Below the pieces are notes generated by a model. The model searched no databases, was not told the origin of the DNA, and saw only the letters and a program-made list of their open reading frames with translations. This document shows positions 19,636 through 28,889 of a stretch of 30,468 nt of DNA, piece by piece. This DNA is from DASQUK01 sp046723645 (GTDB lineage Bacteria > Actinomycetota > Acidimicrobiia > Acidimicrobiales > VFJN01), in assembly GCA_046723645.1 (NCBI GenBank), contig JBKOUY010000173.1, positions 1 through 30,468 of the forward strand, read 5' to 3'. The position numbers and the translations under genes are program-made. Position 1 is the first letter of the stretch. Each line of letters opens with the position of its first letter.

Positions 19636-19806
19636 TCAGTGGGCGTCGTCGTCGCCGGCGGGATCCTCGACCAGGTCGTCGACGAAGTCGGCCACGGCCT
19701 GAACGACCTCGGCGGCCGGCGCCTGTTCGTCGCCCGCGACGGTGTCGGGGCCGGCGGGGGTACCGGCCCCGACGGCGATGCGCCCACTGGTCTCACGCTC
19801 GCCCAC
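19636..19806 (-). CDS. Small acidic protein, 56 aa, unknown function
   Basis: An open frame of 56 codons plus TGA. It begins VGERETSGRIAVGAG, and the C-terminal half is strongly acidic with a predicted helix (AAEVVQAVADFVDDLVED) ending in GDDDAH. Most third codon positions are G or C, matching the surrounding genes, whereas the other frames here give Arg/Pro-rich nonsense. The GTG at 19806 lies exactly 6 nt after TATGGT, the same leaderless arrangement as SURF1 and other neighbours. It lies 45 nt after the LuxR gene and 106 nt before the SURF1 promoter, on the same strand. No family recognised. Confidence 0.65.
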   Translation of the reverse strand: MGERETSGRIAVGAGTPAGPDTVAGDEQAPAAEVVQAVADFVDDLVEDPAGDDDAH

Positions 19807-19812
19807 GCTCGC

Positions 19813-19818
19813 ACCATA
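19813..19818 (-). promoter_or_regulatory. Putative -10 of the 56-aa ORF (leaderless)
   Basis: TATGGT on the minus strand, 6 nt before the GTG at 19806. Confidence 0.5.
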
Positions 19819-19851
19819 AGGGCGGCGGGCCCCGTCCGCCGTCAGTAGCGG

Positions 19852-22554
19852 CTACGTACCGTCCTGCGCGACCGCCTCGGCGATGCCGAGTGCGTCGGCA
19901 AGCTGGTGCCGGCCGTCGATCATCAGCTTGCGGTACACCCGGGACAGGTGCGTGTCGACGGTCCTGACCGACAGGTAGAGCTCATCGGCAATCTGGGGGC
20001 TGGTGCGGCCGCGGGCCGCCAGCAGCGCCACCTCGCGCTCGCGGCCGGTCAGCTCCTCACCCATGGGCAGCGCCAGCTCGAGGGCCGGGGACCGGGGCGC
20101 GCCGCACCGCCGGAGGAGCTCCCCCACCCGGCGCGCCGCAACCGACGCGGACGCCCCCCGGCCCTGGCGGCGATGGGCGTTCTCCGCCGCCCGGTGGGCC
20201 TCCGCCGCCAGCAGGTCGGCCCCCAGCTCCTCGAAGTCGTCGGCCACACCGACGAGGAGGGCCCCGTCGCGCTGCGCCAGCGCACGGGCGTGGCGCGCCG
20301 CGACGCCGACGAACGGGCCGTCGACGGCGGCGTCGAGGCGCTCCATCGCATCGATCGCCTCGGCGGCGCTCCCGAGCCGGACCGCGGCGTGCAGGACCTC
20401 GACGGCGAGCGGCTTCACGACGTGCTCCATCGCCGCCGCCAGTGCCAGGCAGCGCGAGGCCGCCCCGGCGACGTCGCCGCGGGCGGCGAGCAACCAGGCC
20501 CGCGAGAGCTCGATGTACGGCAACGTGCGCGCCCCGCGGCGCATGTCGGCGGCGTAGGCGAGGTCGGCGGCCGTTATCGCCTCCTCGGCCACCTCGAGGT
20601 CGCCGGCGAACACGGCCGCCCGCGCCCGCATCGCCTCGGCGAGCGGCCGCTGCCCGAACCAGTCGGACTCGGCCAGCATGCGCGAGGACCGCTCCAGCTC
20701 CTCCAGCGCCGCCTTCGCGTGGCCGCGGGCGAGCAGCGCGCCGCCGCGGAAGCCCGCCAGGATCCCCCGCAGCGAGGGCGGTGGCTGGTCCAGATCGAGC
20801 CCGAGATTGTCGGCGGTGTACGCGTCGAGCTCCCGGAACCACCCCGCCCAGTAAAGGCCCTGGAACCGGGCCATCCGCAGCTGGATGTCGCCGAACGGCA
20901 CGTCTCGGCGGTGGCGTCGCGCAGACGCATGGAGGTCGTCGTCGAGCAGGGCGAAGCCGGCGTCCAGGCGGCCCTCCGCTCCCCTGACGGTGACGGCCAC
21001 CGTCGCGGCCCGCACCCGCGCCGTCTCTGGGGTCGCCTCGTCGGCGAGCAGCTGGTCGGCGAGGGTCGCGGCCTCCGGCAGGCGGAGCGAGAACATGAGC
21101 ATCTGCGCCACGAGCGATCGGCAGTCGGCCTGCCAGGCCGGATGGCCCGCAAGCTCGCGATCGGCCACCTGCAGGACATCGAACGCCTCGGCGGACCGGT
21201 CGAGGTGCAGGAACAGCTCGCTCGCCCGGGCGATCGCCACCCGGGCGACCGCCTCCGGGTTGGTGGCGCGGACCTCGGCAAGCGCGGCCTCGGCGTCGTC
21301 GATCCGACCCTGTCCCGACAGGGCCTCGGCAAGGACAAGGCCCGCGTCGGCCCGGCTGGTGCCGCCGGCCGCCCGCGCGAGGCGCTCCGCCAAGCGGTGG
21401 TCCAGCCGCCCCAGTGCCTCCCGCGCCAGCGGCAGGAGCTGCTCGGCATCGCCCGGTAACCCCGACTCGAGCCTCCAAGTCGCCAGGCGCAGCCGGTCGA
21501 ACTGATCGAGATCGTCGACCGCACCGATGAGGTCGCGGATGACCGCCCGGCGCCGGAGGCTCGGCATGGAGCCGGCCAGGACCTCGCCGTACAACGGGTG
21601 CGCCACCTGTACCGTGCTGGACCCTCCCGCGCTCACGACCTCGACCAGCCCGCGACGCTCCAGCGCTTCGAGATCCGCCGGGTCCGCGAGGCGCTCGACC
21701 GCCTCCAGGGGCACCTGCTCGCCGACCGCGACGATCTCCAGTGCCCGGCGCCACTCGGGCTCGAGGAGGCGGAGCCGCTCCTCGACGAGCTCCCGCAGCC
21801 GTTCCCGCGGTCCCTCCGCCGGCAGCAGGATCCGGCCGCCGCCGCCGCCATGCCGGCGCTCGACGGCGGCGGTGACCAGCTCGCGGACGAACAGCGGGTT
21901 GCCGCGGCTGAGCCTCCAGATCCGGTCCTGCAGTGACGCGGGGACGCTCTCGCCGGGCCGTCGCTTCCCGTTCCTGGGTGGCGGCGGGCCCGCGCCCATC
22001 GCCCTGCCGACCATCGCCAGGACCAGCTGCTCGGTTGCGTCGCGGCTCAGGGGGGCGACGTCCAGGCGCACGAGCAACTCGTCCTTCCACAGCCCGACCA
22101 GCCCCGGCGGCAGGGGCTCGGCCGTGCGGACGCTCACCAGCACCCGCACCTTCGACTGGGTGACCGCAAGATGCAGGAGCGCCACGGACGACTCGTCGAG
22201 CAGGTGGGCGTCGTCGACCGCGAGCAGGAGCCCGGCGTCGCCGGACCGCTCGCCGAGGCCGGCCAGCGCCACGTGGAGCAGGTCGTCGGGATGGTGGGCG
22301 TCGTCGACCGGCGCAAGGAGGTGGGCGAACGAGCCGAGCGGGATGTTCTTCGCCGCCTCGGTCGCCCGCACCCACTCGACGGCGATCCCGTCGTCCCGGT
22401 GGGCGTCGACGACTTCGGCGACCAGTCGCGTCTTGCCCACGCCCGCGTCACCGAACAGGACCACACCCGGTCCCCCACCCGGAGCCATCAGCCGCTCCAG
22501 CTCCGCCAGCTCTTCGCCCCGCCCGACCAGCGGCCAGCGTGTGACCACGGCCAC
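19852..22554 (-). CDS. Large ATPase-LuxR family transcriptional regulator (LAL/MalT-like)
   Basis: 900-aa STAND-type regulator. An N-terminal AAA/NACHT-like ATPase begins PLVGRGEELAELERL, with Walker A FGDAGVGKT near 34-42 and Walker B LLLAVDDAHLLDE near 109-121. A long middle section of helical, TPR-like repeats spans about 350-820. A C-terminal LuxR HTH contains LTGREREVALLAARGRTSP and LYLSVRTVDTHLSRVYRKL. Members typically activate secondary-metabolism or sugar-use genes after binding an inducer; no target is evident beside it. The GTG at 22554 is kept, but TAGCCT at 22562-22557 is too close to it and would fit a GTG two codons on (22548) better. An inverted repeat lies just upstream. Confidence 0.93.
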   Translation of the reverse strand: MAVVTRWPLVGRGEELAELERLMAPGGGPGVVLFGDAGVGKTRLVAEVVDAHRDDGIAVEWVRATEAAKNIPLGSFAHLLAPVDDAHHPDDLLHVALAGLGERSGDAGLLLAVDDAHLLDESSVALLHLAVTQSKVRVLVSVRTAEPLPPGLVGLWKDELLVRLDVAPLSRDATEQLVLAMVGRAMGAGPPPPRNGKRRPGESVPASLQDRIWRLSRGNPLFVRELVTAAVERRHGGGGGRILLPAEGPRERLRELVEERLRLLEPEWRRALEIVAVGEQVPLEAVERLADPADLEALERRGLVEVVSAGGSSTVQVAHPLYGEVLAGSMPSLRRRAVIRDLIGAVDDLDQFDRLRLATWRLESGLPGDAEQLLPLAREALGRLDHRLAERLARAAGGTSRADAGLVLAEALSGQGRIDDAEAALAEVRATNPEAVARVAIARASELFLHLDRSAEAFDVLQVADRELAGHPAWQADCRSLVAQMLMFSLRLPEAATLADQLLADEATPETARVRAATVAVTVRGAEGRLDAGFALLDDDLHASARRHRRDVPFGDIQLRMARFQGLYWAGWFRELDAYTADNLGLDLDQPPPSLRGILAGFRGGALLARGHAKAALEELERSSRMLAESDWFGQRPLAEAMRARAAVFAGDLEVAEEAITAADLAYAADMRRGARTLPYIELSRAWLLAARGDVAGAASRCLALAAAMEHVVKPLAVEVLHAAVRLGSAAEAIDAMERLDAAVDGPFVGVAARHARALAQRDGALLVGVADDFEELGADLLAAEAHRAAENAHRRQGRGASASVAARRVGELLRRCGAPRSPALELALPMGEELTGREREVALLAARGRTSPQIADELYLSVRTVDTHLSRVYRKLMIDGRHQLADALGIAEAVAQDGT

Positions 22555-22556
22555 CG

Positions 22557-22562
22557 AGGCTA
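22557..22562 (-). promoter_or_regulatory. Putative -10 of the LuxR-type regulator
   Basis: TAGCCT on the minus strand, 8 nt before the in-frame GTG at 22548 (3rd codon of the annotated frame). Confidence 0.35.
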
Positions 22563-22572
22563 CTAGTGGGCG

Positions 22573-22620
22573 CTCGCGGAAGGCCCGGTGGCCGGCTAGA
22601 CGCCACGATGCTTCCGCGAG
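22573..22620. repeat. Interrupted inverted repeat upstream of the LuxR-type gene
   Basis: Perfect 10-bp arms CTCGCGGAAG (22573-22582) and CTTCCGCGAG (22611-22620) enclose a 28-bp middle that itself has GTGGC/GCCAC arms. It begins 11 bp upstream of the putative -10, so it overlaps the expected -35. It may be an operator for an autoregulating dimer, or a structured RNA if transcribed. Confidence 0.5.
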
Positions 22621-22747
22621 GGTGCACCAGGTGATCGAGAAACGAATACGTATGGGCTACGGATCCGCACCGGTCCCCCGGCCCGTACGGTTGCCCCAGC
22701 AGCCGCGCCGAGACCCCGGCATCAGGGCGCGGCCCGGGCAGCGGTGG

Positions 22748-22782
22748 GGCAGCCGGAGGACAGGCGGGTTCCTCCGGCTGCC
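22748..22782. terminator. Strong hairpin, probable terminator
   Basis: A perfect 13-bp GC-rich stem (arms 22748-22760 and 22770-22782, core GCAGCCGGAGGA) with a 9-nt loop. It lies downstream of the acyl-CoA synthetase, between it and the LuxR gene. No T tract. Confidence 0.55.
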
Positions 22783-23009
22783 GCCCGGCCCGCAGCCGCT
22801 ACCCCGCGGCCATGCAAAGCCCCTCGCCGCCGGCCATTAGCGAGAGCGAAGCGAGCGGCGCGGGTTCCGGATTCGACGGCTACGGCACGTCGTAAGCGAG
22901 ACGCCTCGTCCATGGCGCAAGGCGCACGCCGGCAGGCACGCCGTGACGCTCGTGGCTGGACTAGCGGGCGGCCGGCGCCTGCGGTGCTGACGAACCCTGT
23001 CCTTCCCTC

Positions 23010-23023
23010 GACCTGAGCAGGTC
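23010..23023 (-). terminator. Small hairpin just after the acyl-CoA synthetase stop
   Basis: GACCTG-AG-CAGGTC, 20 nt past the stop at 23044. It is short and the loop is tight, so only a weak case. Confidence 0.3.
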
Positions 23024-23043
23024 AGACCCCTGCGAGGTGCTGT

Positions 23044-24684
23044 TCAGCCATCCTCCGTGGGAAGCCGGTAGTCCTGGAAGCGGTCGCGCAGCTCCTTCTT
23101 GGAGAACTTGCCGACCGACGTCTTCGGCACCTCGTCGATGAACACCACGTCGTCCGGCAGCCACCACTTCGCCACGCGGGGCCTGAGGAATTCGATGATC
23201 TCCTCCTTGGTGACGGTCTCGCCGGGCTTGCAGACGACGCAGGCCAGCGGGCGCTCGCTCCAGCGCGGATGGGCCACCGCAATGACGGCGGCCTCGGCGA
23301 CCATCGGATGGGCCATGATCTCGTTCTCGAGCTCGACCGAGCTGACCCATTCGCCGCCCGACTTGATCACGTCCTTGGTGCGGTCGCGCAGCTGGATGTA
23401 GCCGTGGCGGTCGATGGTGGCGACGTCACCCGTCTTGAGCCAGCCGTCATCGGTGAACGAGTCGGGCGAGCGCGGGTCGTTGTAGTAGCTGGCGATGACC
23501 CACGGTCCCCGCACCTGCAGTTCGCCCGATGACTCGCCGTCCCAGGGCTGCTCCTCGTTGGTGCCGAGGTCGATCACCCGGGCCTCGAGGCCGACCAGCG
23601 GCTGGCCCACCGTGGTCCGCAGCTCGGCGCGGCCGTCGTCGTCGAGCGTGGCGTCGAGGGTGGACTTGATGTGGCCCGACGACGCCACCGGCGATGTCTC
23701 GGTCATCCCCCACGCCTGCGTGATCGGCAACCCGACCTGTTCCCGGTAGGCCTCGGACAGGGATCGCGGCACCGCCGATCCGCCGCAGGGTATGGCGCGC
23801 AGGCTCGACACGTCGCGGCCCTTGAGCTCGGGCAGGACGCCCATCCAGATCGTGGGCACGCCCGCGGCCAGCGTGACGCGCTCGGATTCGATGAGATCGG
23901 CCAGGCCCTTGGGCGACAGGTCGGGGCCCGGCATGATCAGGTCGGCGCCGCACGCCACGGCGGCGTGCGCCAGGCCCCAGGCGTTGGCATGGAACATGGG
24001 GACGACGGGCAGGACGTGGTCCTCCTCGACGGGCCCCAGCCCGCCCGACGTGAGCACGCCGTACGTGTGCAGGAACGTCGAGCGGTGCGAGTACACGACG
24101 CCCTTGGGGTTGCCGGTGGTACCGCTCGTGTAGCACATCGAGGCCGCCTGCTTCTCGTCCGACACGTTGAAGTCGGCGGGGTCGGCGGCGGACATCAGGT
24201 CCTCGTAGTCGTGGACCTCCTTGCCCCCCGGGGCCTCGGGAACCTCGCCGGCGCCGTCGTCCATGACCACCACATGGCGAACGGTCTTGAAGGTGTCGAA
24301 CAGCGGCCAGACCAGCTTGGCGAGCGTGCGGTCGACGAAGACCACCTCGTCCTCGGCGTGGTTGGCCACGTACGTCAGCTGGTTCGGGAACAGCCGGATG
24401 TTGAGCGCGTGGAGCACGCGGTTGGTGCAGGGCGCTGCGAAGTAGAGCTCGAGGTGCCGGGACGTGTTCCAGGCGAACGTGGCGACCCGGCCGTTGGCGC
24501 TGATCCCGAGCTGATCGAGCACGCCGCCGAGGCGGCGGGTGCGCTCCGCCCAGTCGCCGTACGTGTGGCGCTCCTTGGCTCCCGACGCCGTGACCGTCAC
24601 CACCTGCTTGTCGAAGAACAGGCGCTCTGCCCGTGTGTGGAAGTGGGTCAGCGTCAGCGGATGGTCCTGCATCAGCCCCTGCAT
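23044..24684 (-). CDS. Fatty-acyl-CoA synthetase (AMP-binding, medium/long-chain)
   Basis: Adenylate-forming ligase that activates a carboxylic acid, most likely a fatty acid, to its acyl-CoA. It is 546 aa from the ATG at 24684. The P-loop-like YTSGTTGNPKG is at residues 185-195, followed by VPMFHANAWGL, the adenine-binding ITQAWGMTETSP, TGDVATID, RTKDVIKSGGEWVSSVELE, and the C-terminal catalytic lysine in PKTSVGKFSKKEL (K526). MFHANAWG and the overall text fit the AlkK/FadD-like medium/long-chain group. The start is set by GAGGGGG ahead of the ATG; the frame extends 19 codons further but without an SD. It is divergent from the membrane protein gene. Confidence 0.93.
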   Translation of the reverse strand: MQGLMQDHPLTLTHFHTRAERLFFDKQVVTVTASGAKERHTYGDWAERTRRLGGVLDQLGISANGRVATFAWNTSRHLELYFAAPCTNRVLHALNIRLFPNQLTYVANHAEDEVVFVDRTLAKLVWPLFDTFKTVRHVVVMDDGAGEVPEAPGGKEVHDYEDLMSAADPADFNVSDEKQAASMCYTSGTTGNPKGVVYSHRSTFLHTYGVLTSGGLGPVEEDHVLPVVPMFHANAWGLAHAAVACGADLIMPGPDLSPKGLADLIESERVTLAAGVPTIWMGVLPELKGRDVSSLRAIPCGGSAVPRSLSEAYREQVGLPITQAWGMTETSPVASSGHIKSTLDATLDDDGRAELRTTVGQPLVGLEARVIDLGTNEEQPWDGESSGELQVRGPWVIASYYNDPRSPDSFTDDGWLKTGDVATIDRHGYIQLRDRTKDVIKSGGEWVSSVELENEIMAHPMVAEAAVIAVAHPRWSERPLACVVCKPGETVTKEEIIEFLRPRVAKWWLPDDVVFIDEVPKTSVGKFSKKELRDRFQDYRLPTEDG

Positions 24685-24719
24685 CGCGCGATCCCCCTCG
24701 TGATCGGTGGTGGACACCG

Positions 24720-24725
24720 AGCCTA
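24720..24725 (-). promoter_or_regulatory. Putative -10 of the acyl-CoA synthetase gene
   Basis: TAGGCT on the minus strand, 35 nt before the ATG and part of a GCCTAGGC palindrome. It leaves room for the visible SD, so this mRNA would have a short leader. Confidence 0.4.
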
Positions 24726-24796
24726 GGCCGCGCCCTGGCACCGAGCGCCGGTCGGGTCCGGTCTGGTCGGCGGTCCACGCTCGGCCCGTAGCCGCG

Positions 24797-24802
24797 TACT
24801 CT
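24797..24802 (+). promoter_or_regulatory. Putative -10 of the membrane protein gene
   Basis: TACTCT, 10 nt before the ATG at 24813, giving a leader of about 3-4 nt. Confidence 0.4.
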
Positions 24803-24812
24803 CGGGGCGGTC

Positions 24813-25589
24813 ATGGCCGAGGCACCCCGACCCTTGCCGGCCGCGGTCGTTCGCCGCCGCCCGTCCCGGCGACAGGTCACCGCCATCGCCGTGCCGCTCG
24901 TGGCGCTGGTGGTGATGAACTACGTCGGCGACGCCCTGGCTCCGACCCTGGTGGACACCCACCCGGCCTGGCTCATCGCTCTCAACGCCCGGAACCGCAA
25001 CCTGGCGTTGGTCACCAACTCGCTCGACCCGTGGACGTACTACGGCATCGGGACGGCACGCCTGCTGGTGAGCGACCCGCTGTTCTTCCTGCTCGGCTAC
25101 TGGTACGGCGACGCGGCCGTCACCTGGATGGAGCGGCGCACCAAGACGTGGGGGCAATTGTTGCGGCAGATCGAGCAGTGGTTCGGCAAGGCCGCGTACC
25201 CGCTGATCTTCATCGCCCCCAACAACTACATCTGCCTGTTCGCAGGGGCCGCCGGGATGCCCCTGCGGGCGTTCTTCGCCGTCAACATCGCCGGCACGAT
25301 CACGCGGCTGTGGCTGATCCGGCTCGTGGGCGAGACGTTCGAGTCGCCGCTCGACGACCTCGTCGGCTGGATCGGCGACAACCGCATCCCGCTCCTGATC
25401 GCCTCGGTCGCCCTGGTCATCGCGTCGATCATTCTCGAGGCCCGCCACGGCGAGACCGAGGTGGAGGCGCTGGCGCGCCTGGACGAGGAGTTGGAGCAGA
25501 CGGCCGAGGAGCTGGAGCGGGGCCAGGCGGCACGACCGCCCGACCAGGACGACGATCCTGAGGACCGAGCCGCCGATCCGCCCGAGTGA
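24813..25589 (+). CDS. Membrane protein, VTT/DedA-like
   Basis: 258 aa with a basic N-terminus, a first hydrophobic helix near residues 22-40 (VTAIAVPLVALVVMNYVG), further hydrophobic segments near 80-95 and 128-165, a helix near 193-209, and an acidic charged tail. The segment YPLIFIAPNNYICLFAGAAGMPLRAFFAVNIAGT has the layout of DedA/VTT proteins (a re-entrant loop with Pro and Gly, then a helix). Family members include lipid scramblases and undecaprenyl-phosphate flippases, but the match here is by pattern only. The ATG at 24813 follows GGGGCGG. It is convergent with typA. Confidence 0.75.
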   Translation: MAEAPRPLPAAVVRRRPSRRQVTAIAVPLVALVVMNYVGDALAPTLVDTHPAWLIALNARNRNLALVTNSLDPWTYYGIGTARLLVSDPLFFLLGYWYGDAAVTWMERRTKTWGQLLRQIEQWFGKAAYPLIFIAPNNYICLFAGAAGMPLRAFFAVNIAGTITRLWLIRLVGETFESPLDDLVGWIGDNRIPLLIASVALVIASIILEARHGETEVEALARLDEELEQTAEELERGQAARPPDQDDDPEDRAADPPE

Positions 25590-25603
25590 TCGCAGCTCGA
25601 CAT

Positions 25604-25625
25604 AGGCGATTGCCCGGTTCCGCCT
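25604..25625. terminator. Weak hairpin between convergent genes
   Basis: AGGCG/CGCCT arms with a 12-nt loop in the 49-bp gap between the membrane protein gene and typA. Position suggests a bidirectional terminator; the stem is short. Confidence 0.3.
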
Positions 25626-25638
25626 GTCGTGCAGCCGG

Positions 25639-27483
<1,845 letters not shown>

Positions 27484-27526
27484 GAGGGGGGTTCCTTCCG
27501 GGATCGCCTCACAGGGCGGACGGATC

Positions 27527-27532
27527 AGTCTA
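27527..27532 (-). promoter_or_regulatory. Putative -10 of typA
   Basis: TAGACT on the minus strand, 43 nt before the GTG, leaving a leader that contains the SD. Confidence 0.4.
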
Positions 27533-27595
27533 CGGCGGGTGAGCCGGCGAGCGGCCGGATGTGCGGTGAGCCGCGCGCCGTTGCGAGCGTCCACC

Positions 27596-27609
27596 AGTGG
27601 GAACCCACT
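27596..27609. repeat. Small inverted repeat upstream of the nitroreductase gene
   Basis: AGTGGG-AA-CCCACT, 12 bp before the ATG, in the divergent typA/nitroreductase region. It could be an operator or chance. Confidence 0.3.
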
Positions 27610-27621
27610 AGACCCAGGGGA

Positions 27622-28287
27622 ATGGACGTCTACGAAGCGCTCTACACCACTCGTGCCATGCGCCGGGTCCGGCCCGATCCCATCCCCATCGACGTACAGG
27701 CGCGCATCCTCGACGCCGCCGTGCGGGCGCCGAGCGGTGGCAACACGCAGCTGTGGCGATTCCTGCTCGTCGACGACCCCGATGTCAAGGCGAAGCTCGG
27801 GCCCCTGTACCGGGACAGCCTCAGCCAGCTCTGGGACACGGTCTACGCCGAGCGGCTGGCTGCGATCGAGGCCGCGCCCGACTCGCCCGCCAGCGTGCAG
27901 ACGGCCAAGGTCGTGCGCTCGGCGCAGCACCTCGCCGACCACTTCGAGGACGTGCCGCTGTTCCTGTTCGCGTTCGTCCAGTTCGACCCCAGCGGCGGCT
28001 CGATCTATCCGGCCGTGTGGAGCGCGATGCTGGCGGCGCGGGCCGAGGGGGTGGGGACCTCGCTCACGACGGTGCTCGGCCACTTCCACGGCGGCGAATC
28101 GCTCGAGATCCTGGGCGTGCCGGGCGACGAGGGCTGGGTCAACGCCTGCTGCGTCTCGTTCGGGTATCCCACGGGCCGCTGGGGTGTCGCACACCGGCGG
28201 CAGGCGCACAAGGTCGCCTACCGCAACCGCTGGGGCACGCCGGTGGGCTTCGAAGTGCCCGAGCCGCTGTGGTCACCCGCCGGCTGA
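27622..28287 (+). CDS. Nitroreductase family protein (FMN-dependent)
   Basis: 221-aa flavoenzyme of the nitroreductase fold. The N-terminus MDVYEALYTTRAMRRVRPD carries the FMN-phosphate-binding arginines, AAVRAPSGGNTQLWRFLLVDD is the classic second FMN motif, and PAVWSAMLAARAEGVGTSLTTVL is the third; the C-terminal RNRWGTPVGFE is also seen in coenzyme-F420-era actinobacterial members. The substrate (quinone, nitroaromatic or other) cannot be told. The ATG at 27622 gives the family start; AGGGGA is directly against it and TAGACC lies 7 nt upstream, so the initiation mode is unclear. Confidence 0.92.
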   Translation: MDVYEALYTTRAMRRVRPDPIPIDVQARILDAAVRAPSGGNTQLWRFLLVDDPDVKAKLGPLYRDSLSQLWDTVYAERLAAIEAAPDSPASVQTAKVVRSAQHLADHFEDVPLFLFAFVQFDPSGGSIYPAVWSAMLAARAEGVGTSLTTVLGHFHGGESLEILGVPGDEGWVNACCVSFGYPTGRWGVAHRRQAHKVAYRNRWGTPVGFEVPEPLWSPAG

Positions 28288-28396
28288 GAGGCCGAGCGGA
28301 TCGCACGCACGTGGGCACCGAACAGTACGGGATTTGCAGCGCAAGCCAGGCGACACAGCTCGGCCTCCCGGGCAACACTGACCACCGTTGGCCGGG

Positions 28397-28412
28397 ACGA
28401 CGTGCACGTCGT
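28397..28412. repeat. Perfect 16-bp palindrome
   Basis: ACGACGTGCACGTCGT in the 194-bp gap between the nitroreductase and the methyltransferase remnant. Its size fits a dimeric repressor operator (TetR-like), but no regulator is adjacent. The rest of the gap shows no gene. Confidence 0.5.
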
Positions 28413-28687
28413 TCTGTGCTGTTCGCACGGCAGGTGGCGGTGCGGTCGGTTCGGGCAATCTGAGCGCGACGATCTGATCTGGTGACAGCGGTTCCTCCGG
28501 ATTACGACTCCGACCCCGAGCGCTGGCGGGCCTGGGGGGCTCCGCAGGATGTCCACGACATGATCGCCCCCGCGCTGCGCGGGCCGGTCCTGGATGTCGG
28601 CTGCGGTGACGGCCGGCTCGCGTCGCTGGTCAGAGCCGGCGTCAGCTGGATCGGGGTGGACTCGTCCGCCGCACAGTTGGGGGCGAA

Positions 28688-28796
28688 CGGGGGTGAGTTG
28701 CCGCCAGGTGAGGCCGGGGCCCTCGTCGGGCTCCGGGTCGGGTTGCATGTAGGCGAACTGGAAGCCGTCCCGCCAGTCACCACCCATCGAACGCAC
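28688..28796 (-). pseudogene. Inverted fragment of an unidentified coding sequence
   Basis: On the minus strand this stretch encodes VRSMGGDWRDGFQFAYMQ, then acidic Pro-rich text and GLTWRQLTPV, with strongly GC-biased third positions. It then runs into the antisense of the methyltransferase remnant, and a TAG closes the frame about 30 nt upstream of the GTG at 28796. It looks like a piece of a real gene whose two ends are gone. No family recognised; boundaries are approximate. Confidence 0.4.
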
Positions 28797-28809
28797 ATAC
28801 GTTTGGCCA

Positions 28810-28835
28810 GGCGGCGATGCAAGCTACCCGCCGCC
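28810..28835. repeat. Hairpin next to the inverted fragment
   Basis: GGCGGCG/CGCCGCC arms with a 12-nt loop. It may mark the edge of the rearranged piece. Confidence 0.3.
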
Positions 28836-28889
28836 AAAGCACCGTTAATTCAGGCCGAACTTCAGGGTCTCTCAAGGTACGGGGCGTAG

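Larger units (their letters stand above)
22621..23043. other. Gene-free interval between the LuxR-type gene and the acyl-CoA synthetase
   Basis: About 420 bp with no reading frame that looks coding. It contains the 13-bp stem at 22748-22782, the small hairpin at 23010-23023 and a GCGAGAGCGAAGCGAGC stretch near 22850. No tRNA or known RNA family was recognised. Confidence 0.5.
28482..28889 (+). pseudogene. Truncated class I SAM-dependent methyltransferase
   Basis: The first about 68 codons read like an intact methyltransferase start: MTAVPPDYDSDPERWRAWG, helix, then motif I VLDVGCGDGRLASLV and the acidic end of strand 2 (WIGVDSSAAQL). After about 28688 the frame stays open to 28889, but the encoded text (Arg-, Leu- and Pro-rich) has no methyltransferase features. 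Motifs II-III and the catalytic region are therefore missing, against a usual length of about 200-260 aa. The break coincides with a coding fragment in the opposite orientation, so the gene was probably cut by a rearrangement. The GTG at 28482 is the likely original start. A functional 135-aa chimera cannot be excluded. Confidence 0.65.

Noticed and set aside
19557..19817. 86-aa minus-strand frame beginning MVRAWASVRP, overlapping the 56-aa ORF
   Set aside because: Arg/Pro/Thr-rich text with poor codon bias; the alternative frame from 19806 has GC-biased third positions and a start signal at the right distance.
20057..22375. 772-aa minus-strand frame inside the LuxR-type gene
   Set aside because: Low-complexity Arg/Gly/Ala shadow of the ATPase-LuxR protein, which has all expected motifs.
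22573..22634. tRNA-like arrangement (paired ends followed by GGTGCACCA-like text)
   Set aside because: The 10-bp outer stem and 28-nt interior do not fit a cloverleaf: no D, anticodon and T arms could be drawn.
28218..28796. 192-aa minus-strand frame as an intact gene
   Set aside because: Only the first about 36 residues look like protein; the rest is antisense of the methyltransferase remnant and the intergenic gap.
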